The position numbers were made by a program, and so were the translations under genes. From Companilactobacillus kimchii DSM 13961 = JCM 10707 (GTDB lineage Bacteria; Bacillota; Bacilli; Lactobacillales; Lactobacillaceae): 64,000 nucleotides of DNA. Where the stretch lies: the NCBI RefSeq assembly GCF_001435445.1, contig NZ_AZDH01000009.1, positions 1-64,000 on the forward strand, written 5' to 3'. The notes below the pieces were generated by a model. That model was not told the DNA's origin, did not search any database, and was given only the letters and a program-made list of their open reading frames with translations. Every line of letters begins with the position of its first letter. Positions within the stretch are counted from its first letter, which is position 1. Shown here one piece after another: positions 1 to 8,224 of the stretch.

Positions 1-48
1 CAATTAAGGTATGATTCTTAGTAAAAGGTCTTACCAATACGATTTGAC

Positions 49-825
49 TTAGACCCATTTTTTCTTGCTCTTGGGAGCTTTATTGTTGTTGATAACATGG
101 ATGATTAAAGTAACAATGATGGCACCAATCAAAACACCTACGAAGACGAGATTAGGTATTTCGATGTCAATTGCTGGAATCGACAAGAATAATTTTACCG
201 AAATGAACATGATCAAGAAGTAAGCCATACCGTTTAGTTCAGGAATCTTACTCATCAAGCCCATGATTAGTTCAGCGATACCCCTCATAGCTAGGATACC
301 AATCATACCACCAATTAAGACGATAACTGGATTACTAGAAATGGCTAGTGAGGCCAAAACAGAATCAATTGAGAAGACGATATCCATTAATTCAATTGAG
401 ATAACGACTTGCCAGAACCTGGAAATGTGAAGATGCTTTTCAAAGACATTCTCTTTTTTAGGTTCAGTTGGAACCTCAACTTTTTTATTCTTACTGAAGA
501 AAAAGTGATTTAAGAAGAGATAGAACAAGTAGGCGGCACCAAAGACTTTGATCCACCAGAAATTAATCAAGTAGACCCCGACACCGATAACTAAGAATCT
601 AAAGATATAAGCACCGAATAGTCCGTAAAATAGTGACTTTTCCTGTTCAACTTTGTTAGGTAGTGATTGTGTTTGAGCGGCCAAAACTACCGCGTTGTCG
701 ACTGACAACATACACTCCATGACTACCAATGATAAAATAACTAACCAATCTTCCCCCGATTCAATAACAGTTGCCCAGTTATGAAGATCAAAGAATGGAC
801 CGTACATATTTATTAATGCATTCAA
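49..825 (-). CDS. TerC family integral membrane protein
   Basis: This 258-residue, multi-spanning membrane protein belongs to the TerC/YkoY family. The acidic family signatures are visible twice: SVDNAV at residues 41-46 and the stretch around FSIDSV near 151-156, each inside a hydrophobic helix. Family members include tellurite-resistance proteins and manganese exporters (Alx, MeeF/MeeY). An Mn-efflux role is inferred, supported by mntH lying directly upstream on the same strand, which would pair import and export. A promoter-like TTGTAA/TATCAT pair and two identical palindromes precede the gene, so it probably has its own regulated promoter. Confidence 0.9.
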   Translation of the reverse strand: MNALINMYGPFFDLHNWATVIESGEDWLVILSLVVMECMLSVDNAVVLAAQTQSLPNKVEQEKSLFYGLFGAYIFRFLVIGVGVYLINFWWIKVFGAAYLFYLFLNHFFFSKNKKVEVPTEPKKENVFEKHLHISRFWQVVISIELMDIVFSIDSVLASLAISSNPVIVLIGGMIGILAMRGIAELIMGLMSKIPELNGMAYFLIMFISVKLFLSIPAIDIEIPNLVFVGVLIGAIIVTLIIHVINNNKAPKSKKKWV

Positions 826-862
826 TCAGTATTCCTTGCTTTCTATTTATATTGTTGGGTAA

Positions 863-892
863 ATGATACCAGATTAGAGGATCGATTTACAA
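863..892 (-). promoter_or_regulatory. Predicted promoter of the terC-family gene
   Basis: On the minus strand TTGTAA (887-892) is followed after 18 bp by TATCAT (863-868), about 40 bp before the start codon at 825. This is a sequence match only. The nearer twin palindrome starts 20 bp upstream of the -35 element. Confidence 0.5.
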
Positions 893-912
893 TTAAGGTT
901 TGAAAAAGAAAA

Positions 913-967
913 TGGAAGTATACTTCCAAAAAGTCGAAAAAATAGTAAAAATGGAAGTATACTTCCA
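913..967. promoter_or_regulatory. Two identical 16-bp palindromes, likely operator pair
   Basis: TGGAAGTATACTTCCA occurs at 913-928 and again at 952-967. Each is a perfect palindrome and the two starts are 39 bp apart. They lie upstream of the terC-family promoter and beyond the mntH terminator, so they are not terminator stems. The spacing, nearly four helical turns, suits two dimers of a transcription factor on one DNA face. The regulator is unknown; a metal-responsive or stress regulator is a guess from context. Confidence 0.6.
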
Positions 968-982
968 TTTTGATATAAGGAG

Positions 983-1025
983 TAAATAAAAAAAGCAGTT
1001 CCCTCATTTTCGAAGAAACTGCTCT
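983..1025 (-). terminator. Rho-independent terminator after mntH
   Basis: A GCAGTT-type stem pairs with AACTGC across a 16-18 nt loop (994-1023) and is followed on the minus strand by a T-run. Confidence 0.75.
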
Positions 1026-1032
1026 TTAACTT

Positions 1033-2397
1033 TTAAGCGGTTGGTACAAATGTTGTATAAATTAACCAAATATTCAAAATGGTTAGCACTACCGCAACAA
1101 AGTAACCTAGATATTCAATAAATTTATTATTGGCAAATTCACCCATAAGTTTCTTGTTACTGGAGAATCTGATCAATGGGAAAATTGAGAATGGTAAAGC
1201 GACACTCAAGAATACTTGTGACAATGTCAAAAGTGATTCAATCTTAGCTTCGTTACCATGGAAAATAATGGCAAACGAGATAACTGGAATAATGGATAGA
1301 AGACGAGTAATAACACGTCTTGCCCATAGTTTCATCTTCATGTGGATGAAACCTTCCATAACGATTTGTCCAGAAAGTGTACCAGTGATAGTTGAATTTT
1401 GACCAGATGCCAATAGGGCAACGGCGAACAAAATACTTAGTACAGGACTAGCAACTGCACCAGCAACCTTAGGATTTTGAAGGGCGTTAAATAGATCAAC
1501 GAAACGTCCCAAATCACTATTTGTACCATAGAACAATGCGGCACCAAGTAGTAATAGCAATGTGTTAACGACAAAGGCTAATGTTAATTGGATATTTGAA
1601 TCCCAAGTTGAAAATCTAACGGCTTGATGAATACTCTTTGGATCATCACGGTCGTATTTTCTAGCCTGTGAAATAGATGAGTGCAAGTACAAGTTATGAG
1701 GCATAACAGTCGCACCAACAATACCTAATGATAGGTAAAGCATACTCTGATTTTGTAAAATCTTAGGTTCGGGGATGAATCCGACCATCATTTGACCAAC
1801 ATCTGGTTTAGCCAAAATAACTTCGTACAAGAAGACTAATAGAATAACCATAATAAGTGTGGCTACGATAGCTTCAATTTTTCTGAATCCTAGTTTCATC
1901 AAGACCAATAGTAATAGAACATCAAAGGCCGTGATGATAACACCCCATAATACCGGTATATTAAATAGCAATTTCAAGGCAATCGCTGAACCAATGATTT
2001 CAGCGATATCGGTAGCCATGATAGCCAATTCGGTGATGATCCATAAACAGAATCCTCCGACTCGACTAGTTCGATCTCTTGTTAGTTGTGCCAAATCTCT
2101 TCCGGTCACGATACCTAGTTTAGCTGACATGTATTGTAGTAGCATCGCAATTAAACTAGAAATCAAGATAACGGATAGTAATTTGTACTTAAATTGGGCA
2201 CCACCGGCGATAGATGTTACCCAGTTACCGGGATCCATGTAACCCACGGCGACCAAGGCACCTGGTCCACTATATGCTAACAAGGTTTTAAAGAAACCTG
2301 CGTCTGTCGGAACATCAACGGTATCATTAATTTCTTCCAAGGAAGGACCGTTAGCGTAATGAATTAGGCTTTCGTGTTTTTTATTTTTTTCACTCAA
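1033..2397 (-). CDS. mntH: Nramp-family Mn2+/H+ symporter
   Basis: This is a divalent-metal importer of the Nramp family, expected to take up Mn2+ with protons. The TM1 signature MDPGNW sits near residues 54-59 and the TM6 MPHNLYLH motif is present; about 11 hydrophobic segments follow a hydrophilic N-terminus. I place the start at a TTG (2397) because AAAGGGGGAG lies 6-7 nt before it, giving 454 residues; an ATG 39 bp further upstream has no clear RBS. Lactobacilli accumulate Mn2+ heavily, and the downstream TerC-family gene may handle its export. Confidence 0.93.
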   Translation of the reverse strand: MSEKNKKHESLIHYANGPSLEEINDTVDVPTDAGFFKTLLAYSGPGALVAVGYMDPGNWVTSIAGGAQFKYKLLSVILISSLIAMLLQYMSAKLGIVTGRDLAQLTRDRTSRVGGFCLWIITELAIMATDIAEIIGSAIALKLLFNIPVLWGVIITAFDVLLLLVLMKLGFRKIEAIVATLIMVILLVFLYEVILAKPDVGQMMVGFIPEPKILQNQSMLYLSLGIVGATVMPHNLYLHSSISQARKYDRDDPKSIHQAVRFSTWDSNIQLTLAFVVNTLLLLLGAALFYGTNSDLGRFVDLFNALQNPKVAGAVASPVLSILFAVALLASGQNSTITGTLSGQIVMEGFIHMKMKLWARRVITRLLSIIPVISFAIIFHGNEAKIESLLTLSQVFLSVALPFSIFPLIRFSSNKKLMGEFANNKFIEYLGYFVAVVLTILNIWLIYTTFVPTA

Positions 2398-2710
2398 GCT
2401 GTTCTCCCCCTTTTTATTCTCAACATATAATATCATGTTAGAGGTGTCTTTTAAACCCAGTAAACTTAATAATTAGGACAACTTAACAAAATAATATTAA
2501 AAGCTGTGATTTCAAAGGATAGATGACGGTTTAGGGTAATAATTCTGTGCCAATAATGTTATTAATAAACAAAAATTTATGTTTAAATGCATAATTTTAC
2601 GTTTCTAATACGCAACTTCATGTATTTGTCACACTGTTACGATACAATATAGGTGTAATGGAAAAGGTAAGGAACAATATTTTAAATTTTTAGAAAAGGG
2701 ATAAAGTCAA

Positions 2711-3178
2711 ATGAATGTAATTTTAATAATAGTTGATATCATCTTTTTCCTTGGTGCAGCCTTCAATGTGTATTGGCAGTCCCAAATTGAAATCAAGTCA
2801 ATTTATAAGGTTTCATCGCTGATTTTTGCGGCTTTCATTGGGGCATGGCTACTTTTCTCACCAACAAATCAATTATCTTACATCATCATGGTTGCTTTAT
2901 TCATGTTACTTAACATTATGAATGGTGTTGGAGGAATTGGTTCGAAGAAAATCGTCATCAACGGATTCTATTCAGGTGTTTTGGATTACTCGCAAATCAT
3001 TCATGTAACTTTGATACCAATTGAGTTGCAAGGTAGTAAACCAAAAGTAGCAGTCATTTTTAATACAAAGAGACCACAACAAGTGGAAATGAATTTTAAT
3101 GTATCATATAAAGAGATTCAAAAATTCTTAGATAAAAAATTATCCAATGAAGTTTCAGTTGAAGTTGGACAAATATAG
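2711..3178 (+). CDS. Small membrane protein of unknown function
   Basis: The 155-residue protein has three hydrophobic segments in roughly its first 80 residues (about 2-20, 33-50, 55-75), then a soluble C-terminal half rich in beta-type sequence. I do not recognise the family. The ATG is preceded by AGAAAAGGGATAA, a reasonable RBS. It stands alone, ends in its own terminator, and is divergent from mntH across about 310 bp. A membrane-anchored PH-like or regulatory domain would fit the layout, but nothing diagnostic is visible. Confidence 0.7.
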   Translation: MNVILIIVDIIFFLGAAFNVYWQSQIEIKSIYKVSSLIFAAFIGAWLLFSPTNQLSYIIMVALFMLLNIMNGVGGIGSKKIVINGFYSGVLDYSQIIHVTLIPIELQGSKPKVAVIFNTKRPQQVEMNFNVSYKEIQKFLDKKLSNEVSVEVGQI

Positions 3179-3185
3179 AAATGGA

Positions 3186-3210
3186 AGAGACCTCGTTTGA
3201 GGTCTTTTTT
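3186..3210 (+). terminator. Rho-independent terminator
   Basis: AGACCTC, a short loop, GAGGTCT and a six-T run, 8 bp after the preceding stop codon. Confidence 0.85.
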
Positions 3211-3240
3211 AGTTAGTAAAGTATAAATATGTCGTCTTCC

Positions 3241-3380
3241 ACAAAAAATCTGTGGGCATGGCTTGAAGCTAATGATTTCACACTTCGTGTAAAATCATGG
3301 ATCTCCAAGCTCGGTCTTCTACTAACCTTGCTTCGCAAGCTAAGTAGAATTTTGCTACTGAGGGCCCACAGATTTTTTGT
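3241..3380. repeat. 140-bp structured element with 17-bp perfect terminal inverted repeats
   Basis: ACAAAAAATCTGTGGGC at 3241-3257 is perfectly complementary to 3364-3380. Inside lie two further hairpins: 3272-3298 (ATGATTT...AAATCAT with a TTC loop) and 3318-3348 (TCTACT...AGTAGA, also with a TTC loop). A short GCTTG/CAAGC pairing encloses the first hairpin. The whole folds as a multi-branched cruciform between two convergent transcription units that have their own terminators. It could be a MITE-like insertion or a structured RNA. No second copy was seen in this window. Confidence 0.7.
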
Positions 3381-3411
3381 TCCAGACTAGATCCTGCTTC
3401 TAAATTTAGAA

Positions 3412-3486
3412 TTAAAAAACGACGTCTATTCAGGAATCTCAATTCACTTTAATTTCGTGGATTGATTAATCTGAATGGACGTCGTT
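3412..3486 (-). terminator. Terminator of the immunity/CPBP operon
   Basis: ACGACGTC and GACGTCGT arms, extended by ATTCAG/CTGAAT, form a long hairpin followed on the minus strand by a six-T run. Confidence 0.8.
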
Positions 3487-3490
3487 TATC

Positions 3491-3787
3491 TTAATAACCG
3501 TATCGTATATTTGATAATTGAGTTAACTTTTGTAGTTTAGATTGTTGTTCTTCGGTTAATGAAATTTTGTTCTTATGAAGTGCGTTAGAAATTGATATGT
3601 TCATTCTACTTAAAATGTAGGGAACGGCTGATTCTCTTTTTTCTAGTTCATCTTTGAATTCGATTAATACTTCTTGTAAAGGTTGTCTGCTAGCATCGGT
3701 GTTTAGACTATTAAGTAAGTCATCGATGATAGAAATTGCTTCGTCACCACGATCTTTGCCACCAGCAAACCAAGTTAGTTTAGTCAT
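3491..3787 (-). CDS. Enterocin A-immunity-family bacteriocin immunity protein
   Basis: The 98-residue, charged, all-helical protein resembles the small cytosolic immunity proteins of Lactobacillaceae class II bacteriocins (EntA_Immun type). It has an N-terminal GGKDRGDEAI segment, a middle ILSRMN helix and the typical C-terminal IRYGY tail. Such proteins shield the producer from its own or related bacteriocins, often at the mannose-PTS receptor. I choose the ATG at 3787 because AAGGAGGTG lies 8 nt upstream; a GTG 12 bp earlier overlaps that RBS. It is last in an operon behind a CPBP protease gene and a small membrane protein. No bacteriocin gene is adjacent. Confidence 0.8.
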   Translation of the reverse strand: MTKLTWFAGGKDRGDEAISIIDDLLNSLNTDASRQPLQEVLIEFKDELEKRESAVPYILSRMNISISNALHKNKISLTEEQQSKLQKLTQLSNIRYGY

Positions 3788-3805
3788 TTGTTTTGTCACC
3801 TCCTT

Positions 3806-4432
3806 TTATAGGAAAAATAGGGTTGTCGATATTATATTTAATAATTGATGTGAGAGGATATTACTATAAATATTTTTAGTTTTCTCGAAGATGATGGTCA
3901 GAAAAATACTAGTAATGAAATAATTGATTGAAAGTATTATTCCTTCCTCATGGAAGAAAGAAAATACGATTGAGGAAAGAACTGCTCCAACTATTCGAGA
4001 ATTGAAAATGCTGGCAGAATATTGATAGATTATTCCTCTCAGGGCTAATTCTTCTAGGATTGGTCCAGTTATATTGACTGTCAGCATGGTCACAATCATA
4101 ATCCAGATAGATTTATCGGATAAACGTGTGCTGATTAGAGGATCAGGTTGTACTTTGGTGACTAATTGGTTGAGATAGTTGAATAGTAATGAAATGGTTT
4201 CGCAGATTGCTGTTAGGGAAACGGTAACTAGCAGAGCCTGCCAATCAAATTTTTTACGTATCAATGTTAAATCGTATTTTTTGGTAATGCGAATTAACAC
4301 GTATAAGATAGCTCCAAACATAATAAGTGTAAAGACGATATTGCCTGATTTTGAGACCATCGGTAAGGCATTTAGCTGTATAAATATCGGTAATAGTAAA
4401 AGGAGTATTAGTTGGATTATTTTTTGCGGCAT
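3806..4432 (-). CDS. CPBP (Abi) family intramembrane metalloprotease
   Basis: This 208-residue, multi-spanning protein carries the CPBP motifs: EELALRG (EExxxR) about residues 124-130, FSFFHEE further on and SHQLLN (HxxxN) near the C-terminus. Family members in bacteriocin loci of lactobacilli and streptococci act as immunity proteins or process peptides; immunity is the likely role here. The ATG follows GGGGAG by 5 nt. The gene sits between a small membrane protein and an immunity protein in one minus-strand operon. Confidence 0.88.
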   Translation of the reverse strand: MPQKIIQLILLLLLPIFIQLNALPMVSKSGNIVFTLIMFGAILYVLIRITKKYDLTLIRKKFDWQALLVTVSLTAICETISLLFNYLNQLVTKVQPDPLISTRLSDKSIWIMIVTMLTVNITGPILEELALRGIIYQYSASIFNSRIVGAVLSSIVFSFFHEEGIILSINYFITSIFLTIIFEKTKNIYSNILSHQLLNIISTTLFFL

Positions 4433-4459
4433 GACATCTCCCCGTGTTGTTAAGAAATT

Positions 4460-4657
4460 TTAGAGCCAGTTAAATAATGAACTAAGTCCCAAGATGATAA
4501 AAGTGATTGCAAGTATAAATGAGAACCAAATTGCCATCGGTGAAAATGCTGATGTGGATTTGCCACCTGATTTTTTGAGAGTTTTGAAATAATTTATCGT
4601 TACAAAAAATTGCCAGATACCAATAATAATGAATAGTGTGCTAAATATGTTTTTCAT
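4460..4657 (-). CDS. Small two-helix membrane protein in bacteriocin operon
   Basis: The 65-residue protein has two hydrophobic helices (about 4-22 and 42-63) joined by a basic, serine-rich loop. I do not recognise a family. The ATG at 4657 has GGGGTG 6 nt upstream; a GTG nine bases earlier is part of that RBS. It is first in the operon that continues with the CPBP protease and the immunity protein, so an accessory immunity role is possible. Confidence 0.65.
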   Translation of the reverse strand: MKNIFSTLFIIIGIWQFFVTINYFKTLKKSGGKSTSAFSPMAIWFSFILAITFIILGLSSLFNWL

Positions 4658-4700
4658 AATATTCACCCCGTATCATAATTGATTCTTTACACTGATAATC

Positions 4701-4716
4701 TTAACAACTGTGTGAT
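4701..4716 (-). promoter_or_regulatory. Conserved box upstream of CPBP operon (copy 1)
   Basis: TTAACAACTGTGTGAT (plus-strand reading) starts about 44 bp before the operon's first start codon. It matches 14 of 16 positions of a sequence at 17721-17736, which also lies just upstream of a CPBP gene. A shared regulator is inferred. Confidence 0.4.
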
Positions 4717-4769
4717 TAATTAGAGTTGAAATATCTTGGATGGGGGGATTCTATATCTTGAAAAGGGTA

Positions 4770-4810
4770 AAAATAAAAGGACTCGAGCATGATTGCCCGA
4801 ATCCTTTTTA
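4770..4810 (-). terminator. Terminator of kinase/regulator pair 1
   Basis: AAAGGACTCG pairs with CGAATCCTTT on the plus strand; on the minus strand a T-rich tract follows. It lies just past the regulator's stop codon. Confidence 0.75.
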
Positions 4811-4812
4811 CT

Positions 4813-5568
4813 TTAAATATTAGTGATAGATTGCAGTTTCTTCTTTAATCTAGTAGCTTTACCCATGGAAAATTTTTTAGTAGTGCCATTTTTTAATAGA
4901 ATTTGGCGGGATGGAAAATCAATCTGTCTGATGTTGGTTGGATTGATAAGACAGGAACGGCTGATTCTAAATAAGAAAGTGTATTTCTTTTCCAAATTAT
5001 TGAGTTTGCCATAGAATTCGTACTGACCATTATTAGATATAAAAATTAATTGATGAGGAATTTTGGATGATTCAATTGAATAAACCTCATTTTGGTTAAA
5101 ATTAAATATTTGCGTACCGATTTCAAAGACAAAATTCTGTTGATGATATTCAGCAGACCTTTTGATCAATTTTTCTATATAGGTGAGAGTATCATAAATT
5201 TCATCACGATAAGTTTCGAGGTCTTGTTGTTTCTCGATAAAACCAATGGCACCAACCTTTCGCTTGAGAGTTTCTGGTGCTAACTCCTCATGTGTAGTAG
5301 TAAAAATAATATTGGCTTCTACATCAAATTCTCGAATTCTTTTTGCCAAATCGATACCGTCAATTTTTGCTTGTAAGTCGATATCCAAAAAGTAAATTCC
5401 ACGGTTAGGTTGGGATGTTCGTAAGTACTGAAGAATATCTCGAGGGCTTTGAGCGGTACGTTCAATTTCGAAGAAATTATTATGAAAGAGGAGATAGTTT
5501 TCAATCAGAGTATTGAGTTGTTTCAGCTCGATTGGATTATCTTCACAAATAATAATAGGATAACTCAT
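4813..5568 (-). CDS. LytTR-type response regulator, pair 1
   Basis: This AgrA/ComE/PlnC-type regulator has 251 residues. The receiver domain starts PIIICEDNPIELK with acidic residues near 8-9, and the phosphoacceptor is probably the Asp of YFLDIDLQ near residue 60. The C-terminal LytTR DNA-binding domain covers about 150-250. The ATG at 5568 overlaps the kinase stop codon in an ATGA, with AGGAGGG just upstream, so the pair is translationally coupled. A longer in-frame extension has no RBS. No pheromone gene lies next to this pair. Its targets may include the two CPBP operons. Confidence 0.88.
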   Translation of the reverse strand: MSYPIIICEDNPIELKQLNTLIENYLLFHNNFFEIERTAQSPRDILQYLRTSQPNRGIYFLDIDLQAKIDGIDLAKRIREFDVEANIIFTTTHEELAPETLKRKVGAIGFIEKQQDLETYRDEIYDTLTYIEKLIKRSAEYHQQNFVFEIGTQIFNFNQNEVYSIESSKIPHQLIFISNNGQYEFYGKLNNLEKKYTFLFRISRSCLINPTNIRQIDFPSRQILLKNGTTKKFSMGKATRLKKKLQSITNI

Positions 5569-6878
5569 TTTTTCCCTCCTGATTTTGTAATGGTAAATTG
5601 CATGCTGAACCAATTATTGCGGGTATTGTAGGAAACCAAAAGGTTTTTATACTTCTTTTTAATATCTTGGATGTTAATCATACCAAGCCCGTCATGATTC
5701 TTCTTGGAAGAAAAGCCATATTGTTCAATTTTAGAAACGGAAATGTGTTTGACAATAGTGTTCTTAATCGAGATTTCTAATTGTCCATCAGTGTTAATCA
5801 GGATAATTTGGATCTTGCCACTTGGTTGTTCTTTAACAGCTTCAATGGCATTATCAATACTAGCTCCCATTAGTCTTATGAGGTCAAAAATATTGATACT
5901 CACATTGTCGATATCACTTTTGCATTCAAAATAGCAGTCGATATTGTTAGATTTGATAGTTTTCAATTTACTGATCATGAGCGACTTAATATAGGGATTG
6001 GAGATGTATTCCAAATCTTTGAAGTCATCCATAGAAATGTTACTGAAATATGTAGTCGAGTAACCTTCCAATTCTTTTAGTGAGCTTTTCAAATCGTTGT
6101 TGTCATTAACGGTAGCAATTTCGTTTAAACTGTTAAGAATGTTTTTGTAGTCATGCCGAAATTTATGCATTTCTTTTTGGTCACTATCGAGTTGTTTAGT
6201 ATAATCGCTTAAATTATCTAATTGTTCAGACATCAATTTCTTTTCGTAAACCTCTTTTTGACGGACATTCTCATGAATGAAAATGAAGGCAATGGCGATT
6301 CCTTGGACAATCAGAAAAATTAGAATACCTGTTGTTAGGTCTAAATAAGCTTTGAATTTTTGGATAAAATACATAAAGGCAAATATGACCATAGAAGAAT
6401 AGGTTAGAACTATGCTCAGGGATGGTGAATTGAAATTTTGAATGATACTATTCAATTTAAGCTTTTTAAAGATAAAAATAATTATTAGCAAAATAATAAG
6501 CTGGATCAAGAGCATACCAGTTATTAATAATAAATTGTTTAATTTATAAACAAGATAGATTTTTGTAAGAATCGCGGAAGCAATTGTTGAAGAAGTGAAT
6601 TCGAATAGAAGTGCCAACAATATGGAATTCACCAAGTAATATTTGTTAGAATTTTTGTTTCTTAAAGAGAAGTAAATGATCACTAGTAGCACTAAATAGA
6701 CGGTGTCGTTGACAAATACGGCAATAAAAATGGCGGCAAAATAAAAAGTGGGAAGAAAGAGTATCTTCTTGTAAAGTGGAATTAATTTCATATCGTAAAC
6801 AGAATTAAATGCTAAAAAATAAAAGAGATACGATATAAATATATTTAAAATAAGCAATCGAGTATCCACAGTAATCAA
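5565..6878 (-). CDS. ComD/AgrC-type (HPK10) sensor histidine kinase, pair 1
   Basis: The 437-residue kinase has an N-terminal half of six or seven membrane helices (to about 205), typical of peptide-pheromone receptors. The H-box FRHDYKNILNSL lies near residue 240, the N-box SIDNAIEAV near 340 and the G-box GLGMINIQDI near 395. It is expected to phosphorylate the overlapping downstream LytTR regulator. Translation appears to start at TTG 6878 with GGGGAG 9 nt upstream; an ATG seven bases earlier is out of frame. No double-glycine peptide gene was found upstream, unlike pair 2. Confidence 0.88.
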   Translation of the reverse strand: MITVDTRLLILNIFISYLFYFLAFNSVYDMKLIPLYKKILFLPTFYFAAIFIAVFVNDTVYLVLLVIIYFSLRNKNSNKYYLVNSILLALLFEFTSSTIASAILTKIYLVYKLNNLLLITGMLLIQLIILLIIIFIFKKLKLNSIIQNFNSPSLSIVLTYSSMVIFAFMYFIQKFKAYLDLTTGILIFLIVQGIAIAFIFIHENVRQKEVYEKKLMSEQLDNLSDYTKQLDSDQKEMHKFRHDYKNILNSLNEIATVNDNNDLKSSLKELEGYSTTYFSNISMDDFKDLEYISNPYIKSLMISKLKTIKSNNIDCYFECKSDIDNVSINIFDLIRLMGASIDNAIEAVKEQPSGKIQIILINTDGQLEISIKNTIVKHISVSKIEQYGFSSKKNHDGLGMINIQDIKKKYKNLLVSYNTRNNWFSMQFTITKSGGKK

Positions 6879-7005
6879 TGTTCATCACTCCCCAGTGAAA
6901 AAAAAGTATATTTATATCGTAACAATGAAAAGATAAGTTGACCAATACCAATTTTTTCATTGGGGATGTTGATAACGGTATTCGAGGATATTTTTCACCA
7001 AAAAA

Positions 7006-7033
7006 TTGAAAGCTGAATTAAAATTATTATAAG
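7006..7033 (+). promoter_or_regulatory. Predicted constitutive-type promoter of the three-gene immunity operon
   Basis: TTGAAA (7006-7011), a 16-bp spacer and TATAAG (7028-7033) lie just before the first RBS. The pheromone-type direct repeats found elsewhere are absent here, so this operon may be expressed without induction. Confidence 0.55.
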
Positions 7034-7056
7034 AAGTGACCAAGAAAGGATTAATT

Positions 7057-7368
7057 ATGCCTGATAAAAATGAAAAAGAAGAAGAGATTTTATTGAGTGA
7101 GCTTTATGATTTTGTTTTGAATCCTAATATTTCTGATGACGAACGTAAGATTGGACTCATGGCTAAAGCTGATTTGGAAAAAGGGAGATACACCGTAGCC
7201 GTTCTCAATCAAATAATTGTAAGTTTTCAACAGTTAGACTTGAAAAATAAAGGATTAACACCTGATGCTTCTCACTTTTATGATGTAGTAAATCCAATTT
7301 TGATCAAGATGAAACCTATTGGAACTAACTTGGGATATATAGGTTTTAACAGTAGTTATTTAAGTTAA
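7057..7368 (+). CDS. Bacteriocin immunity protein, paralogue of the lactococcin-type immunity gene
   Basis: The 103-residue soluble, helical protein is clearly paralogous to the protein at 11953-12264, which overlaps a bacteriocin gene. They share ERKIGLMAK, a segment ending VLN.(L/I)IVSFQ and a C-terminal NLGYIG tail, and both are 103 residues. Immunity against a lactococcin A-like peptide is inferred. The ATG at 7057 has AAGAAAGGA about 7 nt upstream; an earlier GTG lacks an RBS. It is first of three immunity genes in an operon with 16-24 bp gaps. Confidence 0.78.
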   Translation: MPDKNEKEEEILLSELYDFVLNPNISDDERKIGLMAKADLEKGRYTVAVLNQIIVSFQQLDLKNKGLTPDASHFYDVVNPILIKMKPIGTNLGYIGFNSSYLS

Positions 7369-7384
7369 GAATTGGGGGATATAA

Positions 7385-7678
7385 ATGTTAAAAAGTCGGG
7401 AATCACAACTAAAATATTTAATAACTTCATCATTGAACGATGAAGCTGTACAAAACAATGAAGAATTAACTGAAATTTTGCGTAACGCACAATTCAAATT
7501 AGATAAAGGCGATGCTGAAAATATAGTGGCAACTAAATTAGAACATGCAATTAGTACTTATACATTTACGCATGGTTTAAAAGCGCCTAAATCAATTGTT
7601 GAACTATCAAAATTTTTGCAAAATGATGCTAACAAATATAAAGGATTTATGTCGATACTTACTTGGTTCGCTAACTAA
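7385..7678 (+). CDS. Class IIa-type bacteriocin immunity protein (sakacin A-immunity-like)
   Basis: The 97-residue helical protein resembles the sakacin A/carnobacteriocin immunity subgroup in size and pattern: a basic N-terminus, a central helix rich in Lys and Glu, and the end segment APKSIVELSKFL followed by an aromatic tail (SILTWFAN). The assignment rests on remembered family members and is weaker than for the next gene. The RBS GGGGGAT precedes the ATG. It is the middle gene of the three-gene immunity operon. Confidence 0.65.
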   Translation: MLKSRESQLKYLITSSLNDEAVQNNEELTEILRNAQFKLDKGDAENIVATKLEHAISTYTFTHGLKAPKSIVELSKFLQNDANKYKGFMSILTWFAN

Positions 7679-7702
7679 ATTTATACACGGGGAGAGATGT
7701 CT

Positions 7703-8044
7703 ATGCTAGATATAAAAACAACGAAGAAAGTTATTCACGAGTTATATGACGCTTTACATGCGCATCCAGATCAATCACCATATTTATTGAATATCACGGA
7801 TGTATTAAGTCAGGTTTATATGAAATTGGATACGGTTGATAATCCTGAAGCTTGGTTAAGCAGACTGGTAAATTACATATATATGGAAGCTTTCGGTCGA
7901 GTACATTTTTCTAGGGAAGAAGATAACCTTTTGATTGAGTTGGGCGACCTCTCAAAGAGATCAGGACTCAATGGTAGAAATCGAGCAAACTTTAATGATA
8001 AATCTCAATTTTACGGTTTGTTTGAAAAAATGCCTCGTCGTTAA
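7703..8044 (+). CDS. Leucocin A/enterocin A-type immunity protein
   Basis: The 113-residue protein matches the remembered leucocin A and enterocin A immunity proteins over much of its length. Shared features include the RLVNYIY segment, an IELG..(S/G)...GLNG block and the C-terminal DKSQFY.(I/L)FE. These immunity proteins protect the mannose-PTS from class IIa bacteriocins. No class IIa (YGNGV) peptide gene is in the window, so the gene may give cross-immunity to competitors. The ATG at 7703 is 8 nt from GGGGAG. A terminator follows, and a remnant of the same 3' end recurs at 16826. Confidence 0.85.
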   Translation: MLDIKTTKKVIHELYDALHAHPDQSPYLLNITDVLSQVYMKLDTVDNPEAWLSRLVNYIYMEAFGRVHFSREEDNLLIELGDLSKRSGLNGRNRANFNDKSQFYGLFEKMPRR

Positions 8045-8052
8045 TGGATAGT

Positions 8053-8107
8053 AAAAATACTCTTAAAGTTAGTAGACCCGTGTCTGATGACTTTAAGAGT
8101 ATTTTTT
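8053..8107 (+). terminator. Terminator of the immunity operon (copy 1 of a duplicated terminator)
   Basis: AATACTCTTAAAGT pairs with ACTTTAAGAGTATT and is followed by a T-run. Nearly the same hairpin, loop included, recurs at 16865-16921. Confidence 0.9.
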
Positions 8108-8224
8108 GTGAATTTGAGTCAGCAAAATATGTTTAATTTATAAAGTACGTATATATATTTTTAATAAAATAAAAAAATAAATAAGAAATATGATCTGCTT
8201 TGAGTATTAGTATTATTTCACAAT

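Noticed and set aside
1130-2242. Plus-strand ORFs inside mntH
   Set aside because: Antisense shadows of a complete Nramp gene with full family motifs.
6879-7035. Possible pheromone ORF upstream of kinase 1 (MKKLVLVNLSF...)
   Set aside because: No double-glycine leader and no RBS; it runs out of frame into the kinase gene.
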